Source of the DNA: Pseudomonas paraeruginosa PA7 | Lineage (GTDB): Bacteria; Pseudomonadota; Gammaproteobacteria; Pseudomonadales; Pseudomonadaceae | Reading direction: 5' to 3' | Length of the DNA: 64,000 nt | NCBI RefSeq assembly: GCF_000017205.1 | Contig: NC_009656.1 | Location: 1,554,001 to 1,618,000, forward strand | In this document: in pieces, positions 1 through 8,843 of the stretch | Layout: each line of letters begins with the position of its first letter | Position numbering within the stretch: the first letter of the stretch is position 1 | The notes under the pieces: generated by a model | Database searches by the model: none | The model's input: the letters and a program-made list of their open reading frames with translations, nothing else | What the model was told of the DNA's origin: nothing | Made by a program: the position numbers and the translations under genes

Positions 1-848
1 TGAAGATGCTCGGCGCGGTACGTCAGACCCTGATCTTCGCCCGCCAGCAGAAGGAGGTCGGGCGCCCGGCCGGCTGGCTGGGCTGGCCGCTGGTCGCTAC
101 TTCGCATACCTGGGAGAACGGCAAGAACCAGCAGTCGCACCAGGACACCACCTTCTGCGAAGCCCTGCTTGGCGAAATGAGCGACATGGTCCGGGTGCTC
201 TTCCCGGCCGACCATAACAGCGCCCTGGCGCTGCTGCCGACGATCTACCGCAGCCGGGGGCAACTGGCCTGCCTGGTGATTCCCAAGCGCGACCGACCTA
301 TGGTGTTCGACGCCGACCAGGCCGAGCGCCTGGCCCGCGACGGCGCCATCCTGGTCGAGGAGCGCTGCGGCTCCGACCCGTTGCTGCTGATCGCCAACGG
401 CAGCTACCAGCTCGAACAGATGCGCCGCGCGGCGCAGCGCCTGGCCGAGGCCGGGCAGGCCTACCGGCTGGTCTACCTGCAGGAGCCGGGACGCTTCCGC
501 GCGCCGCGCGATCGCTGGGAGGTCGAGGCGGTGGCCGACGAGGCGCTGGTGGCGCGGCTGTTCCCCGATAGCCATGAGCGCCGGGTGCTGCTCACCCATA
601 TGCGTGCGGAAGTGGCGCGCGGACATCTCTGGCCGATCCTGCCGGATGCGCGGCGCACATCGGTGCTCGGCTACCGCAACCGGGGCGGGACCCTTGACGA
701 AGCGGGCATGCAGTTCGCCAACCGAGCCTGCTGGGGCAACGTGCTGGCGGCTTGTGCCCGGCTGATGGAGGTGCCGCGCACCGCGCTGCTGACCCCGGAG
801 GAAGCGGCGGCGGTGGCTGGCAAGGGCGACCCGGCGTTGTTGCGTTGA
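1..848 (+). CDS. Phosphoketolase-like protein, C-terminal part (5' truncated by window)
   Basis: The frame is open to the window edge, so only about the last 282 residues are present. The sequence SHTWENGKNQQSHQD followed by a conserved VRVLFPADHN region matches the C-terminal half of xylulose-5-phosphate/fructose-6-phosphate phosphoketolases, which split sugar phosphates to acetyl phosphate with thiamine diphosphate. The thiamine-binding part lies outside the window, so catalytic competence cannot be judged. It ends in a strong hairpin repeat just after the stop codon. An inactive or specialised family member is possible. Confidence 0.75.
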   Translation, partial: KMLGAVRQTLIFARQQKEVGRPAGWLGWPLVATSHTWENGKNQQSHQDTTFCEALLGEMSDMVRVLFPADHNSALALLPTIYRSRGQLACLVIPKRDRPMVFDADQAERLARDGAILVEERCGSDPLLLIANGSYQLEQMRRAAQRLAEAGQAYRLVYLQEPGRFRAPRDRWEVEAVADEALVARLFPDSHERRVLLTHMRAEVARGHLWPILPDARRTSVLGYRNRGGTLDEAGMQFANRACWGNVLAACARLMEVPRTALLTPEEAAAVAGKGDPALLR

Positions 849-850
849 GT

Positions 851-895
851 TCGGCAGGGCGAATAACGCCTGTGGCGCTATTCGCCCTGCCGAAC
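851..895. repeat. Long palindromic hairpin of the GGCGAATAACGCC family
   Basis: Arms 851-871 and 875-895 pair over 21 bp with one mismatch around a 3-nt loop. The core GGCGAATAACGCC recurs near 39.7 and 59.9 kb. It lies 2 bp after the stop of the phosphoketolase-like gene and could also act as a terminator for it, although no T-run follows. Confidence 0.8.
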
Positions 896-934
896 GGGAG
901 TGGGTGCCTGGCGAAGGCAGGGGGGCGGGGGATC

Positions 935-963
935 GGCGGATAACGTCGGCGACGTCATTCGCC
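935..963. repeat. Second hairpin of the same repeat family
   Basis: GGCGGATAACGTC at 935-947 faces GACGTCATTCGCC at 951-963 across a 3-nt loop. The right edge runs into the TAG stop of the minus-strand gene that ends at 963. With the hairpin at 851-895 it forms a doublet like those at 39.7 and 59.9 kb, but with a longer spacer of about 39 bp. Confidence 0.7.
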
Positions 964-1184
964 TACGGAGCGGGGGGCCGAAGCGGCTTGAGCAGCCCGT
1001 CCAGCCCGTCGATCTTCAGTTCCAGGGTCAGTTGCATCAGCCGCCCGAGTTCACCGGGCGGGAAGCCCTTCTTGTAGAACCACAGCAGGTACTCCTCCGG
1101 CAGGTCGACCAGCATCCGTCCCTGGTACTTGCCGAACGGCATCGGCGTCCGGGCGATCTTCAGCAGATGCTGCTTGTCCAACAT
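963..1184 (-). CDS. DUF3820 small protein
   Basis: A 73-residue soluble protein with the DUF3820 signature: MPFGKYQGRML, then LPEEYLLWFYKKGFPPGELG, a short helical tail and a proline-rich end. Family members are often annotated as putative quorum-sensing-regulated virulence factors, with no established biochemical role. It lies 18 bp downstream of the secreted-protein gene on the same strand and is probably cotranscribed with it. Its TAG stop codon is provided by the edge of the hairpin repeat at 935-963. Confidence 0.8.
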   Translation of the reverse strand: MLDKQHLLKIARTPMPFGKYQGRMLVDLPEEYLLWFYKKGFPPGELGRLMQLTLELKIDGLDGLLKPLRPPAP

Positions 1185-1202
1185 GGCGGCCGCGCGGCGC
1201 GC

Positions 1203-1613
1203 TTACTTCTTGCCCTGGATGCGGCAGCTGCCGGCATCGAAGCGTTCGGTGGCGACCGGCTGGTTGGTCTTGTACTCGGTGAAGCTGTAGGTGAGGATCG
1301 CGCCACGGGCGAGCAGTTGGCGATAGCCGGTGTTGCTGCAGACGCTGTCGCCGAGCTGGCTGCGCACGCTGTCCGGGTTGGAGCGCATGCGTTCGGCGTG
1401 GCTGGCGCGCACGCTGAGGTGGTTGATCAGTTGGTTGCCTTCGACGGTATAGCCCTGGTCGAGGATGTCTTCGTTGATGGCGCGGGGAGTGCCTACGCTG
1501 CTTTCCTTGGCCACTTTCTCCAGCATCTTGCTCAGTTCGAAATCCTTGAGCGAGGCGGCATGGGCGGCGGTGGGCAGGACGAAACAAAGGGCAAGGGCCA
1601 TGAAGCGCGACAT
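1203..1613 (-). CDS. Small secreted protein, PA3611 family
   Basis: A 136-residue protein beginning MSRFMALALCFVLPTAAHA, a clear signal peptide with cleavage predicted after AHA. The frame extends six codons upstream to a TTG, but AGGAG sits 7 nt before the ATG at 1613, so that start is chosen. The mature protein is small and polar, with two cysteines (VCSNTGYRQLL and GSCRIQG) that could form a disulfide in the periplasm or outside the cell. From memory the PAO1 relative (PA3611) has a solved structure and is described as a quorum-sensing-regulated virulence factor; its molecular function is unknown. Confidence 0.8.
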   Translation of the reverse strand: MSRFMALALCFVLPTAAHAASLKDFELSKMLEKVAKESSVGTPRAINEDILDQGYTVEGNQLINHLSVRASHAERMRSNPDSVRSQLGDSVCSNTGYRQLLARGAILTYSFTEYKTNQPVATERFDAGSCRIQGKK

Positions 1614-1744
1614 GAAGGTCTCCTGGGGCAATAAGCGGATTCGACCGACGCAGGGGCCGAATTGTTTCCGTCGGCCCTTTCCCGGGACGGACGGTGGCGA
1701 ATGGGCGCCATGTTACCGCGTTCGGGGTGGGGCACGGAAACGCA

Positions 1745-1769
1745 AAAGGGCGACCGAGGGTCGCCCTTT
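1745..1769 (-). terminator. Rho-independent terminator of potABCD
   Basis: A perfect 11-bp stem (AAAGGGCGACC / GGTCGCCCTTT) with a 3-nt loop. It lies 19 bp past the potD stop and is followed on the minus strand by a TTTTGCGTTT tail. Confidence 0.85.
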
Positions 1770-1787
1770 CGTCGATGGCGGCGCGGA

Positions 1788-2852
1788 TCAGCGCAGCTTG
1801 ATCTCGGTCCAGAGCCTGTTCAGGGCGCGTCGCTGGCGCGAGTTCAGGTCCTTCAGCGGCTCCAGCCTGGCCTGGGTGGCGGCGTCCGGGAAGAGGGCGG
1901 CGAGCGTCCTGATCTCCGGCCTGATGAAGGGCTGGGCGGCGGCGTTGGGCGTGCCGGTGCCGATCTGGTTGGTCAGTTCGGAAGCGTTCCGACCGTCGAG
2001 CATGAAGTCGATGAAGCGGTAGGCCAGGTCGGGGTTCCTCGAGCCCTTGTGGATCACCATGCTGTCGATGGCCAGCACTGCACCCTGGCGGGGCAGGGCG
2101 AAGTCGACCTTGAAGGCGCGGCCGGCAGCCTCCGCGTCGGCCCTGGCCTGGTACATGTCGCTGGAGTAGCCATGGGCGACCCAGATGTTGCCCAGGGTCA
2201 GCTCCTTGATATAGCTCGACGAGTTGAACGCGGCCCAGTACGGCTTGGCGGCGAGGATCAGCGCCTGGGCTTCCTTCCAGTGCTGCGGGTCGGTGTCGTT
2301 GGCGGAGTGGCCGAGGTACTTCAGGGCGGCGCCGAACAGTTCCTGCGGGTCGTCCATCACCGTGACCCTGCCCTTGATCTTCTCCAGGACCGCCGGGTCG
2401 AAGATCACCGACCAGTCGGCCGGGTCGATGCCCAGCTTGTCCAGTTCGGTCTTGTTGTAGCCGACCAGGGTGGTGGTGAAGGCGTAGGGCACGGAGTAGC
2501 GGTTGCCCTTGTCGAAGTCCTTGTCCAGGTAGCCCGCGTCCTCGTTCTTCAGGTTCGCCAGGCGGTTCTTGTCCAGTTCCACCAGGTCGCCCTTGCGGAC
2601 CAGAGCCTCGACCGCGTTCTGGGTCGGGATGATCACGTCGTAGCCGCTGGCCCCGGCGGCCAGCTTGGCCATCATCTCCTCGGTGCCGGAATAGAACTCC
2701 TGCACCAGCTCGCAGCCACATTGCTGCTCGAAGCGTTTCACCGTGTCCTCGGCGATGTAGTCGTTCCAGTTGAACAGATACAGCTTCTCGGCGGCGGTGG
2801 CCTGGGCGGCTCCTGCCATGAGGGTTGCGACGAGCAACAGCTTTTTCATCAT
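1788..2852 (-). CDS. potD: Spermidine/putrescine ABC transporter, periplasmic binding protein
   Basis: A 354-residue protein with an N-terminal signal peptide (MMKKLLLVATLMAGAAQATAA) followed by LYLFNWNDYIAEDT, the hallmark opening of PotD/PotF polyamine-binding proteins. WVAHGYSSDMYQA and the VDFALPRQGAVLAIDSMVI stretch contribute to the ligand pocket in this family. The second ATG (2849) has the better-spaced AGGA, so the true product may be one residue shorter. It is the last gene of potABCD, 88 bp after potC, and ends in a strong terminator. It should deliver polyamine to the PotBC channel in the inner membrane. Spermidine versus putrescine preference is not decided from sequence. Confidence 0.92.
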   Translation of the reverse strand: MMKKLLLVATLMAGAAQATAAEKLYLFNWNDYIAEDTVKRFEQQCGCELVQEFYSGTEEMMAKLAAGASGYDVIIPTQNAVEALVRKGDLVELDKNRLANLKNEDAGYLDKDFDKGNRYSVPYAFTTTLVGYNKTELDKLGIDPADWSVIFDPAVLEKIKGRVTVMDDPQELFGAALKYLGHSANDTDPQHWKEAQALILAAKPYWAAFNSSSYIKELTLGNIWVAHGYSSDMYQARADAEAAGRAFKVDFALPRQGAVLAIDSMVIHKGSRNPDLAYRFIDFMLDGRNASELTNQIGTGTPNAAAQPFIRPEIRTLAALFPDAATQARLEPLKDLNSRQRRALNRLWTEIKLR

Positions 2853-2940
2853 GGTTCCTTGTTACGGGGTGGCAGGGCTCCGGAAACCGGAGCAGGGCGA
2901 GGCCGTGGGCCTCTGCGCGAGGCCCGCGGGTTTCGGCGGA

Positions 2941-3711
2941 TCAATGGCCCTTGATGGCGCTGGGGGAGAGTTTCGAGGCGATCACGATCAGCGCCAGGGT
3001 GAGCAGCATCAGCAGGGTGGAGACGGCGTTCACTTCGGGCGTCACGGCGATCTTGATCATGGTGTAGATCTGCGTCGGCAGGGTGGCGAAGCCGCCGCCG
3101 GCGGTGAAGAAGGTGATCACGAAGTCGTCGATGGACAGGGTGAAGGCCATCAGCGCGCCGGCGACCATGCCCGGCATGATCAGCGGCAGGGTCACCAGGC
3201 GGAAGCTCTGCCAGGGCGTGGCGCCGAGGTCGCGGGCCGCCTCGGTGAGGCTTTCGTCCATGCCCGACATGCGCGCCTGCACCACCAGGGCGACGAAGCC
3301 GACCGAGAAGGTGATGTGCGCGAGGGTCACCGAAAGCATGCCCAGGCTCATGTTCAGGCCGATGAAGAAGATCACCAGCGAGACCCCCATCAGGAGTTCC
3401 GGAATGGCGATCGGGGTCAGTACCAGCAGGGGCAGCACGCGCAGCTTGAAGCGATGCAGGGCGACCCCGGCGAGGGTGCCGAGCAGGGTCGCCACGCTGG
3501 CCGAAACCAGCGCGATGACCAGCGAGTTGGCGGCGGCCTGGAGCATGTCGCGGTTGCCGAACAGCTTGCGGTACCAGTCCAGGGTGAAGCCGACCCACTC
3601 GGCGTTCAGCCGCGAGTCGTTGAAGGAGTACAGCACCACGATCACCAGCGGTACGTAGAGGAACAGGTACACCAGCGCGGTGGCGCTCCAGAGCAGGTAG
3701 GGCCTACGCAT
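2941..3711 (-). CDS. potC: Spermidine/putrescine ABC transporter permease PotC
   Basis: A 256-residue integral membrane protein of the BPD_transp_1 family. It begins MRRPYLLWSATALVYLFLYVPL and has about six membrane segments. The ATPase-coupling loop reads EAARDLGATPWQSFRLVTLPLIMPG, the typical EAA motif. It overlaps the 3' end of potB by 8 bp, which suggests translational coupling. It pairs with PotB as the channel. Confidence 0.92.
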   Translation of the reverse strand: MRRPYLLWSATALVYLFLYVPLVIVVLYSFNDSRLNAEWVGFTLDWYRKLFGNRDMLQAAANSLVIALVSASVATLLGTLAGVALHRFKLRVLPLLVLTPIAIPELLMGVSLVIFFIGLNMSLGMLSVTLAHITFSVGFVALVVQARMSGMDESLTEAARDLGATPWQSFRLVTLPLIMPGMVAGALMAFTLSIDDFVITFFTAGGGFATLPTQIYTMIKIAVTPEVNAVSTLLMLLTLALIVIASKLSPSAIKGH

Positions 3712-4597
3712 GGGCGCCTCCCTTGCGGGCGCGCGCGGCGCCCATGCCGAGGGCGACCAGCAGCAGGATGCAGCCGGTCAGGGCGATCGACAGCGCGCTG
3801 CCGAACGGCCAGTCGCGGGAATCGAGGAACTGGCTCTTGATCAGGTTGCCGATCATGATGCCGTCGGTGCCGCCGACCAGGTCGGGGATCGCGAACATCC
3901 CCAGCACCGGGATGAACACCAGTGCCGCGCCGGCGGCCACCCCCGGCAGCGAGAGCGGGAAGGTCACCCGCCAGAAGCGTTGCCAACGACCGGCGCCGAG
4001 GTCCTGGGCGGCGTGGAGCAGGGCCGGGTCGTGTTTCTCCAGGTTGGCGTAGAGCGGCAGGATCATGAACGGCAGGTGCACGTAGACCATGCACAGGACC
4101 ACCGCGAACGGAGTGAACATCAGGCTGATCGGCTGCGCGCCGAACAGGTCCAGCGTGGCGTTGATCCCGCGGGTCAGGGCACCGGACGGCGAGAGGATGA
4201 TCATCCAGGCGTAGACGCGTACCAGCAGGTTGCTCCAGAACGGCAGGATCACCAGCAGGATCAGCAGGTTGCGCCACTTCGCCGGGGCCCGGGCGAGGGT
4301 GGTCGCCACCGGGTAGGCGAGCAGCAGGCAGGCCAGGGTGGTGACCAGGGCGTAGCCGAAGGACTTGCCGAACAGTTGCAGGTACACCCAGCTCTCGGTG
4401 AGCCGGGTGTAGTTCTCCACGCTGAGGTCGTAGACGGTCCGCCCGTCCTCGCGGTACATCCAGGGCGCCAGGCCGCCGTAGTCGCCGGGAAAGCGGAACG
4501 AGGCGAACAGCATGATCAGCGCCGGGACCAGGAAGAAGAACAGCAGATACGCTTGCGGTGGCCAGACCAGCAGCCACTTGCCGAGGTTCTTTCTCAT
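3704..4597 (-). CDS. potB: Spermidine/putrescine ABC transporter permease PotB
   Basis: A 297-residue inner-membrane permease starting MRKNLGKWLLVWPPQAYLLFFFLVP. The frame extends ten codons further upstream into potA, but the ATG at 4597 leaves a 4-bp gap after the potA stop and is the natural operon start. The EAA loop is HAAQDLGAGRWQRFWRVTFP. About six transmembrane helices are visible, with a periplasmic loop after the first (FRFPGDYGGLAPW), as in PotB/PotH proteins. Confidence 0.92.
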   Translation of the reverse strand: MRKNLGKWLLVWPPQAYLLFFFLVPALIMLFASFRFPGDYGGLAPWMYREDGRTVYDLSVENYTRLTESWVYLQLFGKSFGYALVTTLACLLLAYPVATTLARAPAKWRNLLILLVILPFWSNLLVRVYAWMIILSPSGALTRGINATLDLFGAQPISLMFTPFAVVLCMVYVHLPFMILPLYANLEKHDPALLHAAQDLGAGRWQRFWRVTFPLSLPGVAAGAALVFIPVLGMFAIPDLVGGTDGIMIGNLIKSQFLDSRDWPFGSALSIALTGCILLLVALGMGAARARKGGAHA

Positions 4598-4601
4598 CGT
4601 G

Positions 4602-5681
4602 TCAGGCCCTGACCAGGTGGCCGGCATCGAAGCGCCAGGCGGCTTCCACCGCGTCGCCCACCTCGAAGAACCTGGCCCGGCCAGGGGTGGCGTTGGGCAG
4701 CAGGGTTTCCAGGCGCTCGCCGTTCTCCAGTTCGACGATGTACAGGGTCACGTCGCCCAGGTAGAGCAGTTCGGCGACGCGGCCGCGGAAATGCACCTCG
4801 TCGCTGTCGGCGGTGACGCTCTGCGCCAGGCGGATCTTCTCCGGCCGCAGGGTCAGCACGCAGGGCTCGCCGGGCTGGGCGTCGAAGGACTTCAGCGCCT
4901 GGACCTCGCCCAGACCCCGGAGGTCGATGCGCACGCGCTCGCCGTCGACCGCCTTGACCGTGGCGTCGAGCAGGTTGCACTGGCCGATGAAGTCGGCGAC
5001 GAAACGACTGCGTGGGAAGCTGTAGATGGTTTCCGGGGCGTCCAGCTGTTCCACCCGGCCCTGGTTCATCACCGCGATGCGGTGCGACAGCGCCAGGGCC
5101 TCGCCCTGGTCATGGGTGACATAGACGAAGGTGATGCCGACCTCCTTCTGCAGGTTGATCAGCTCGATCTGCATTTCTTCGCGCAGCTTGGCGTCCAGTG
5201 CCGACAGCGGTTCGTCGAGCAGCAGCAGGCGCGGCCGGTTGATCAGCGCGCGGGCGATCGCCACGCGCTGGCGCTGGCCGCCGGAAAGCTGGGTCGGCAT
5301 GCGCCCGCCCTTGTCCGCCAGGCGTACATCCTTCAACGCCTGCTCGACGCGGGCGTCGATCTCGCTCCTGGCCACGCCGGCCATCTTCAGCGGGAAGGCG
5401 ATGTTCTGCGCCACGCTCATGTGCGGGAACAGCGCATAGCTCTGGAACACCGTATGCACCGGGCGCCTCTCCGGCTCGACGGCGGCGAGGTCCTGGCCGT
5501 CCAGGCGGATCTCGCCGCTGTCCGGCTGATCGAAGCCGGCGAGCATGCGCAGGAGGGTGGTCTTGCCGCAGCCGGAGGGGCCGAGGAGGGTGAAGAATTC
5601 GCCGGTGTTGATCGTCAGGCTGACATTGTCGACGGCGGTGAAGTCGCCGAAGCGGCGGGTCACGTTGCGGATCTCGAGCAA
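4602..5681 (-). CDS. potA: Spermidine/putrescine ABC transporter ATP-binding protein
   Basis: A 359-residue ABC ATPase that powers the PotBCD importer from the cytoplasmic face. Visible motifs are Walker A GPSGCGKTT (near residue 34), Q-loop FQSYALFPHM, signature LSGGQRQRVAIARAL, Walker B LLLLDEPLSALD and the switch histidine in VTHDQGEA. A C-terminal TOBE-type regulatory domain (about 280-355) follows. The listed start is a TTG directly before LEIRNVTRRFG. No strong ribosome binding site is visible and the frame stays open upstream, so the exact start is uncertain. First gene of potABCD. Confidence 0.9.
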   Translation of the reverse strand: MLEIRNVTRRFGDFTAVDNVSLTINTGEFFTLLGPSGCGKTTLLRMLAGFDQPDSGEIRLDGQDLAAVEPERRPVHTVFQSYALFPHMSVAQNIAFPLKMAGVARSEIDARVEQALKDVRLADKGGRMPTQLSGGQRQRVAIARALINRPRLLLLDEPLSALDAKLREEMQIELINLQKEVGITFVYVTHDQGEALALSHRIAVMNQGRVEQLDAPETIYSFPRSRFVADFIGQCNLLDATVKAVDGERVRIDLRGLGEVQALKSFDAQPGEPCVLTLRPEKIRLAQSVTADSDEVHFRGRVAELLYLGDVTLYIVELENGERLETLLPNATPGRARFFEVGDAVEAAWRFDAGHLVRA

Positions 5682-5950
5682 GGGGGCGTCACTGGTCTGG
5701 AGAAGCGGTAAGGTCAGCGGGCGGGGCCGGCTGCCCGGTGTCGAAAAGGGGGCGGATTATAGGGATCGCATACCGCTCTAACTAGACGTGGAAGGCCCCT
5801 GCAAAGAATTTTTTTCCGGGGGCGCGAAAGTTGTCCGACAAAGCAGGAACCACGCGGGCTCTGGTAGAATTTCGCAATCGCTTTCCAGCCCCGTTTCCCC
5901 GAGTCTTCGATGTTCCTTCGCCCGTCCTGCCCGCATCGGGAGTCCGTCCG

Positions 5951-6667
5951 ATGAGCCATGCCGTTTCCCGCCTGCGCCAGGAGCGCCTGGCGCGCAGCCT
6001 GAAACCCTTCGTCGCGCGCGGTTCGCGGATGCCGCGCTGCGAACGCTGCCGACTGCTGCCGAGCTACTGCATGTGTGCCTGGCGGCCGCGGGTCGAGGCG
6101 CGCGCCGGCATGTGCCTGATCATGCACGACATCGAGGCGCTGAAGCCGACCAACACCGGCTGGCTGATCGCCGATAGCGTGGCCGACACCTTCGCCTTCG
6201 GCTGGTCGCGCACCGAGGTCGATCCGTGCCTGCTGGCGCTGCTGGACGACCCGCAGTGGCAGCCGTACCTGGTGTTCCCCGGCGAATACGTGGCGGCGGA
6301 GCGGGTGGTGAACGCGGTCGGCCCGCCGGCGGAAGGCAAGCGGCCGCTGTTCATCCTGCTCGACGCGACCTGGACCGAGGCGCGCAAGATGTTCCGCAAG
6401 AGCCCTTACCTGGAGCGTTTCCCGGTGCTCAGCCTGCTGCCCGAGCAACTCTCGCGCTACCGCCTGCGCCGCTCGACCCGCGGCGAGCACCTGTGCACCG
6501 CCGAGGTGGCGGCGCTGTGCCTGGAACTGGCCGGCGACGTGGCGGCGGGCGAGGCGCTGGGTGCCTACCTGGAGGTGTTCAGCGAACGCTACCTGGGCGC
6601 CAAGCGGCACATTCCGCTGGACGAGGACAGCCCGGCGCACCGTGCCCTGGCGCCGTTCCGCGGCTGA
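5951..6667 (+). CDS. tapT: DTW-domain tRNA-uridine aminocarboxypropyltransferase
   Basis: A 238-residue protein of the DTW family, which transfers an aminocarboxypropyl group from S-adenosylmethionine to uridine 47 of tRNA (acp3U47). The N-terminus carries a zinc-knuckle-like CERCRLLPSYCMC pattern. The diagnostic DxTW motif is present as LLDATWTEARKMFRKSPYL, and the C-terminus has RSTRGEHLCTAEVAAL. The ATG at 5951 is preferred over a TTG at 5831 because the DTW family begins close to this cysteine cluster. It is a single gene, convergent with the downstream exporter (6-bp gap). Function is inferred from the E. coli homologue TapT (YfiP). Confidence 0.85.
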   Translation: MSHAVSRLRQERLARSLKPFVARGSRMPRCERCRLLPSYCMCAWRPRVEARAGMCLIMHDIEALKPTNTGWLIADSVADTFAFGWSRTEVDPCLLALLDDPQWQPYLVFPGEYVAAERVVNAVGPPAEGKRPLFILLDATWTEARKMFRKSPYLERFPVLSLLPEQLSRYRLRRSTRGEHLCTAEVAALCLELAGDVAAGEALGAYLEVFSERYLGAKRHIPLDEDSPAHRALAPFRG

Positions 6668-6673
6668 GCGCGA

Positions 6674-7567
6674 TCAGGCCGGGCGCGCTTCGGCGGCGAG
6701 CCCGCGTGGCCACAACTGCGCCACCAGCATGCCCGCCAGCATCAGGGCGCAGCCGAAATAGCCGCGCAGGTGCAGGGTCTCGCTGAGGAACAGGGCACCG
6801 GCGATGGCGGCGAACACCGCCTCGAGGGACAGGATGATCGCCGCGTGGGAGGCGATGGCGTGTTTCTGCGCCACTACCTGCAGGGTGAAGCCGGTACCGA
6901 CGCCGAGCAGGCCGCCGTACAGCAGGGCGGGACCGGCCTGGACGATGGCGTCCCAGTGGATTTCCTCGAAGACCAGCGCTAGCAGCAGGCTCACCACCGC
7001 GCAGGTGGCGAACTGCAGGAAGGCCAGGCGGATCGGGTCGTAGCGGCTGGCGAACAGGCCCACCAGCAGCACATGGGCGCCCCAGACCAGCGCGCCGGTG
7101 AGTTGCAGCCAGTCGCCGGAGGCGACCTGGAAGCCGGGGCCGATGCTCAGCAGGGCCATGCCGACCACCGCCAGCGACGCGCCCAGCCAGGTGCCCAGGC
7201 CGGCGCGCTGGCCGAACAGCAGGCCGAGCAGCGGCACGACGATCACGTAGAGGCCGGTGATGAAGCCGGAGTTGGTCACGCTGGTGAACAGCAGGCCGAC
7301 CTGCTGCAGGTTGATCCCGGTGGTCAGGGCGACGCCGAGGATGATCCCGGCGAGCAACTGCCCGCGATTGAAGGGTTGCGCGCCTTCGCGTCGCGAGCGC
7401 AGCATCAGCAGTGGCACCAGCACCAGGGCACCGAGGACGAAGCGCAGGCCGGTATAGAGGAACGGTCCGATGGCATCCATCCCCAGGCGCTGGGCGACGA
7501 ACGACACCCCCCAGATCATGGCGGTGATCAGCATCAGGATATCGGCACGCAGGGCTTGGCTTCGCAT
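6674..7567 (-). CDS. EamA/DMT-family exporter
   Basis: A 297-residue membrane protein with ten predicted helices arranged as two EamA repeats. The first begins ADILMLITAMIWGVSFVAQRL; the second runs from about LVWGAHVLLVGLFASRYDP to LMLAGMLVAQLW. Such proteins export metabolites such as amino acids or nucleosides; the substrate is not predictable here. A GTG start at 7600 would add 11 residues, but the ATG at 7567 follows GAGCGAG and gives the usual short N-terminus before helix 1. It reads divergently from erdR. Confidence 0.8.
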   Translation of the reverse strand: MRSQALRADILMLITAMIWGVSFVAQRLGMDAIGPFLYTGLRFVLGALVLVPLLMLRSRREGAQPFNRGQLLAGIILGVALTTGINLQQVGLLFTSVTNSGFITGLYVIVVPLLGLLFGQRAGLGTWLGASLAVVGMALLSIGPGFQVASGDWLQLTGALVWGAHVLLVGLFASRYDPIRLAFLQFATCAVVSLLLALVFEEIHWDAIVQAGPALLYGGLLGVGTGFTLQVVAQKHAIASHAAIILSLEAVFAAIAGALFLSETLHLRGYFGCALMLAGMLVAQLWPRGLAAEARPA

Positions 7568-7732
7568 GGCTCGCTCGACGGGGCGGAGAGGGTTCGCCAC
7601 TCTGCCAGCAAGCCGGGGTGTTTGAAAAGACGAACGCGGCGTACGAGGTTTCCCTCATTCGGCTTGACCGGTCCGCCCTCGGTCGGCATCCTGAGCGCCG
7701 CCTCGGCTGGGCCGAATAACCTAGGACATGTC

Positions 7733-8386
7733 ATGGCTTCTTACGAGATCCTGATCGCCGACGATCACCCCCTGTTCCGCAGCGCTTTGCACCAGGCCCT
7801 CACCCTGGGCCTGGGCCCCGACGTACGCCTGGTGGAAGCCGCCAGCATCGCCGAACTGGAAGCGCGCCTGAACGAGAAGGCCGATTGGGATCTGGTCCTG
7901 CTGGACCTCAACATGCCGGGGGCCTACGGCTTCTCCGGCCTGGTGCTGCTGCGCGGACAATACCCGCAGGTGCCGGTGGTGATGATCTCCGCCCAGGAGG
8001 AGGCCGCCGTGGTGCAGCGCTCCCGCGAGTTCGGCGCCAGCGGCTTCATTCCCAAGTCCAGTCCGCTGGAAACCCTGCAGCAGGCGGTGCGCGCGGTGCT
8101 CGACGGGGACACCTGGTGGCCGCCGCAGGACGCCGCCGCCGAAGCCCTCAGCGAGGAGGCCAAGGCCGCCAGCGCCGGACTCGCCAGCCTCACCCCGCAA
8201 CAGTTCCGGGTCCTGACCATGGTCTGCGAAGGGTTGCTGAACAAGCAGATCGCCTACGACCTGAACGTTTCCGAGGCGACGGTGAAGGCCCACGTCACGG
8301 CGATCTTCCGCAAGCTCAACGTGCGTACCCGGACCCAGGCGGCGCTGCTGTTGCAACAAATGGAGACGGTTCCGGCTTCTCATTGA
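7733..8386 (+). CDS. erdR: LuxR-family response regulator ErdR
   Basis: A 217-residue NarL/FixJ-type regulator. The receiver domain has the acidic pair in IADDHPLF, the phospho-acceptor aspartate in LVLLDLNMPG, and the conserved lysine in FIPKSSPLETL. The C-terminal LuxR helix-turn-helix reads SLTPQQFRVLTMVCEGLLNKQIAYDL then SEATVKAHVTAIFRKL. AGGA lies 8 nt before the ATG. From memory this is the orthologue of ErdR (PA3604), which controls ethanol oxidation and acetyl-CoA synthetase genes and is paired with the sensor MxtR in related pseudomonads. No kinase gene is adjacent, so it is an orphan at this locus. Confidence 0.85.
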   Translation: MASYEILIADDHPLFRSALHQALTLGLGPDVRLVEAASIAELEARLNEKADWDLVLLDLNMPGAYGFSGLVLLRGQYPQVPVVMISAQEEAAVVQRSREFGASGFIPKSSPLETLQQAVRAVLDGDTWWPPQDAAAEALSEEAKAASAGLASLTPQQFRVLTMVCEGLLNKQIAYDLNVSEATVKAHVTAIFRKLNVRTRTQAALLLQQMETVPASH

Positions 8387-8457
8387 GAAACGGCTTAACG
8401 CTTTTTTGACCAGCCGGTGGCTAGACTGCCGGCCTTCCGAATCGATGAGACCCCGAC

Positions 8458-8829
8458 GTGTCGCCTTCTCCCTTCAAAGGCCAGACCGGCCTCAAGCGTA
8501 TCCTCAACGCCACCGGCTACTCCCTCGCCGGCTTCCTCGCCGCCTTCCGCGGCGAAGCGGCCTTCCGTCAACTGGTGCTGCTCAACGTGGTGCTGATCCC
8601 GGTGGCCTTCCTGCTCGACGTCAGCCGCGGCGAGCGCGCCCTGATGATCGCGGTGTGCCTGTTGGCACTGATCGTCGAATTGCTCAACTCGGCGATCGAG
8701 GCCACCGTGGACCGTGTCTCGCTGGAACGCCACCCGCTGTCGAAGAACGCCAAGGACATGGGCAGCGCCGCGCAGTTCGTGGCCCTGACCGTGATCACCG
8801 TGACCTGGGCGACCATCCTGCTGGGCTGA
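8458..8829 (+). CDS. dgkA: Diacylglycerol kinase
   Basis: A 123-residue integral membrane kinase with three helices that phosphorylates diacylglycerol and recycles it from membrane-derived glucan synthesis. The family signature is intact: GEAAFRQ, and ELLNSAIEATVDRVS containing the catalytic glutamate, with KNAKDMGSAAQF in the last helix. It starts at GTG 8458 with a weak GAGA upstream. Length fits the family (about 120 residues). It ends at a strong terminator. Confidence 0.93.
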   Translation: MSPSPFKGQTGLKRILNATGYSLAGFLAAFRGEAAFRQLVLLNVVLIPVAFLLDVSRGERALMIAVCLLALIVELLNSAIEATVDRVSLERHPLSKNAKDMGSAAQFVALTVITVTWATILLG

Positions 8830-8843
8830 TCTTCCCGGACATG

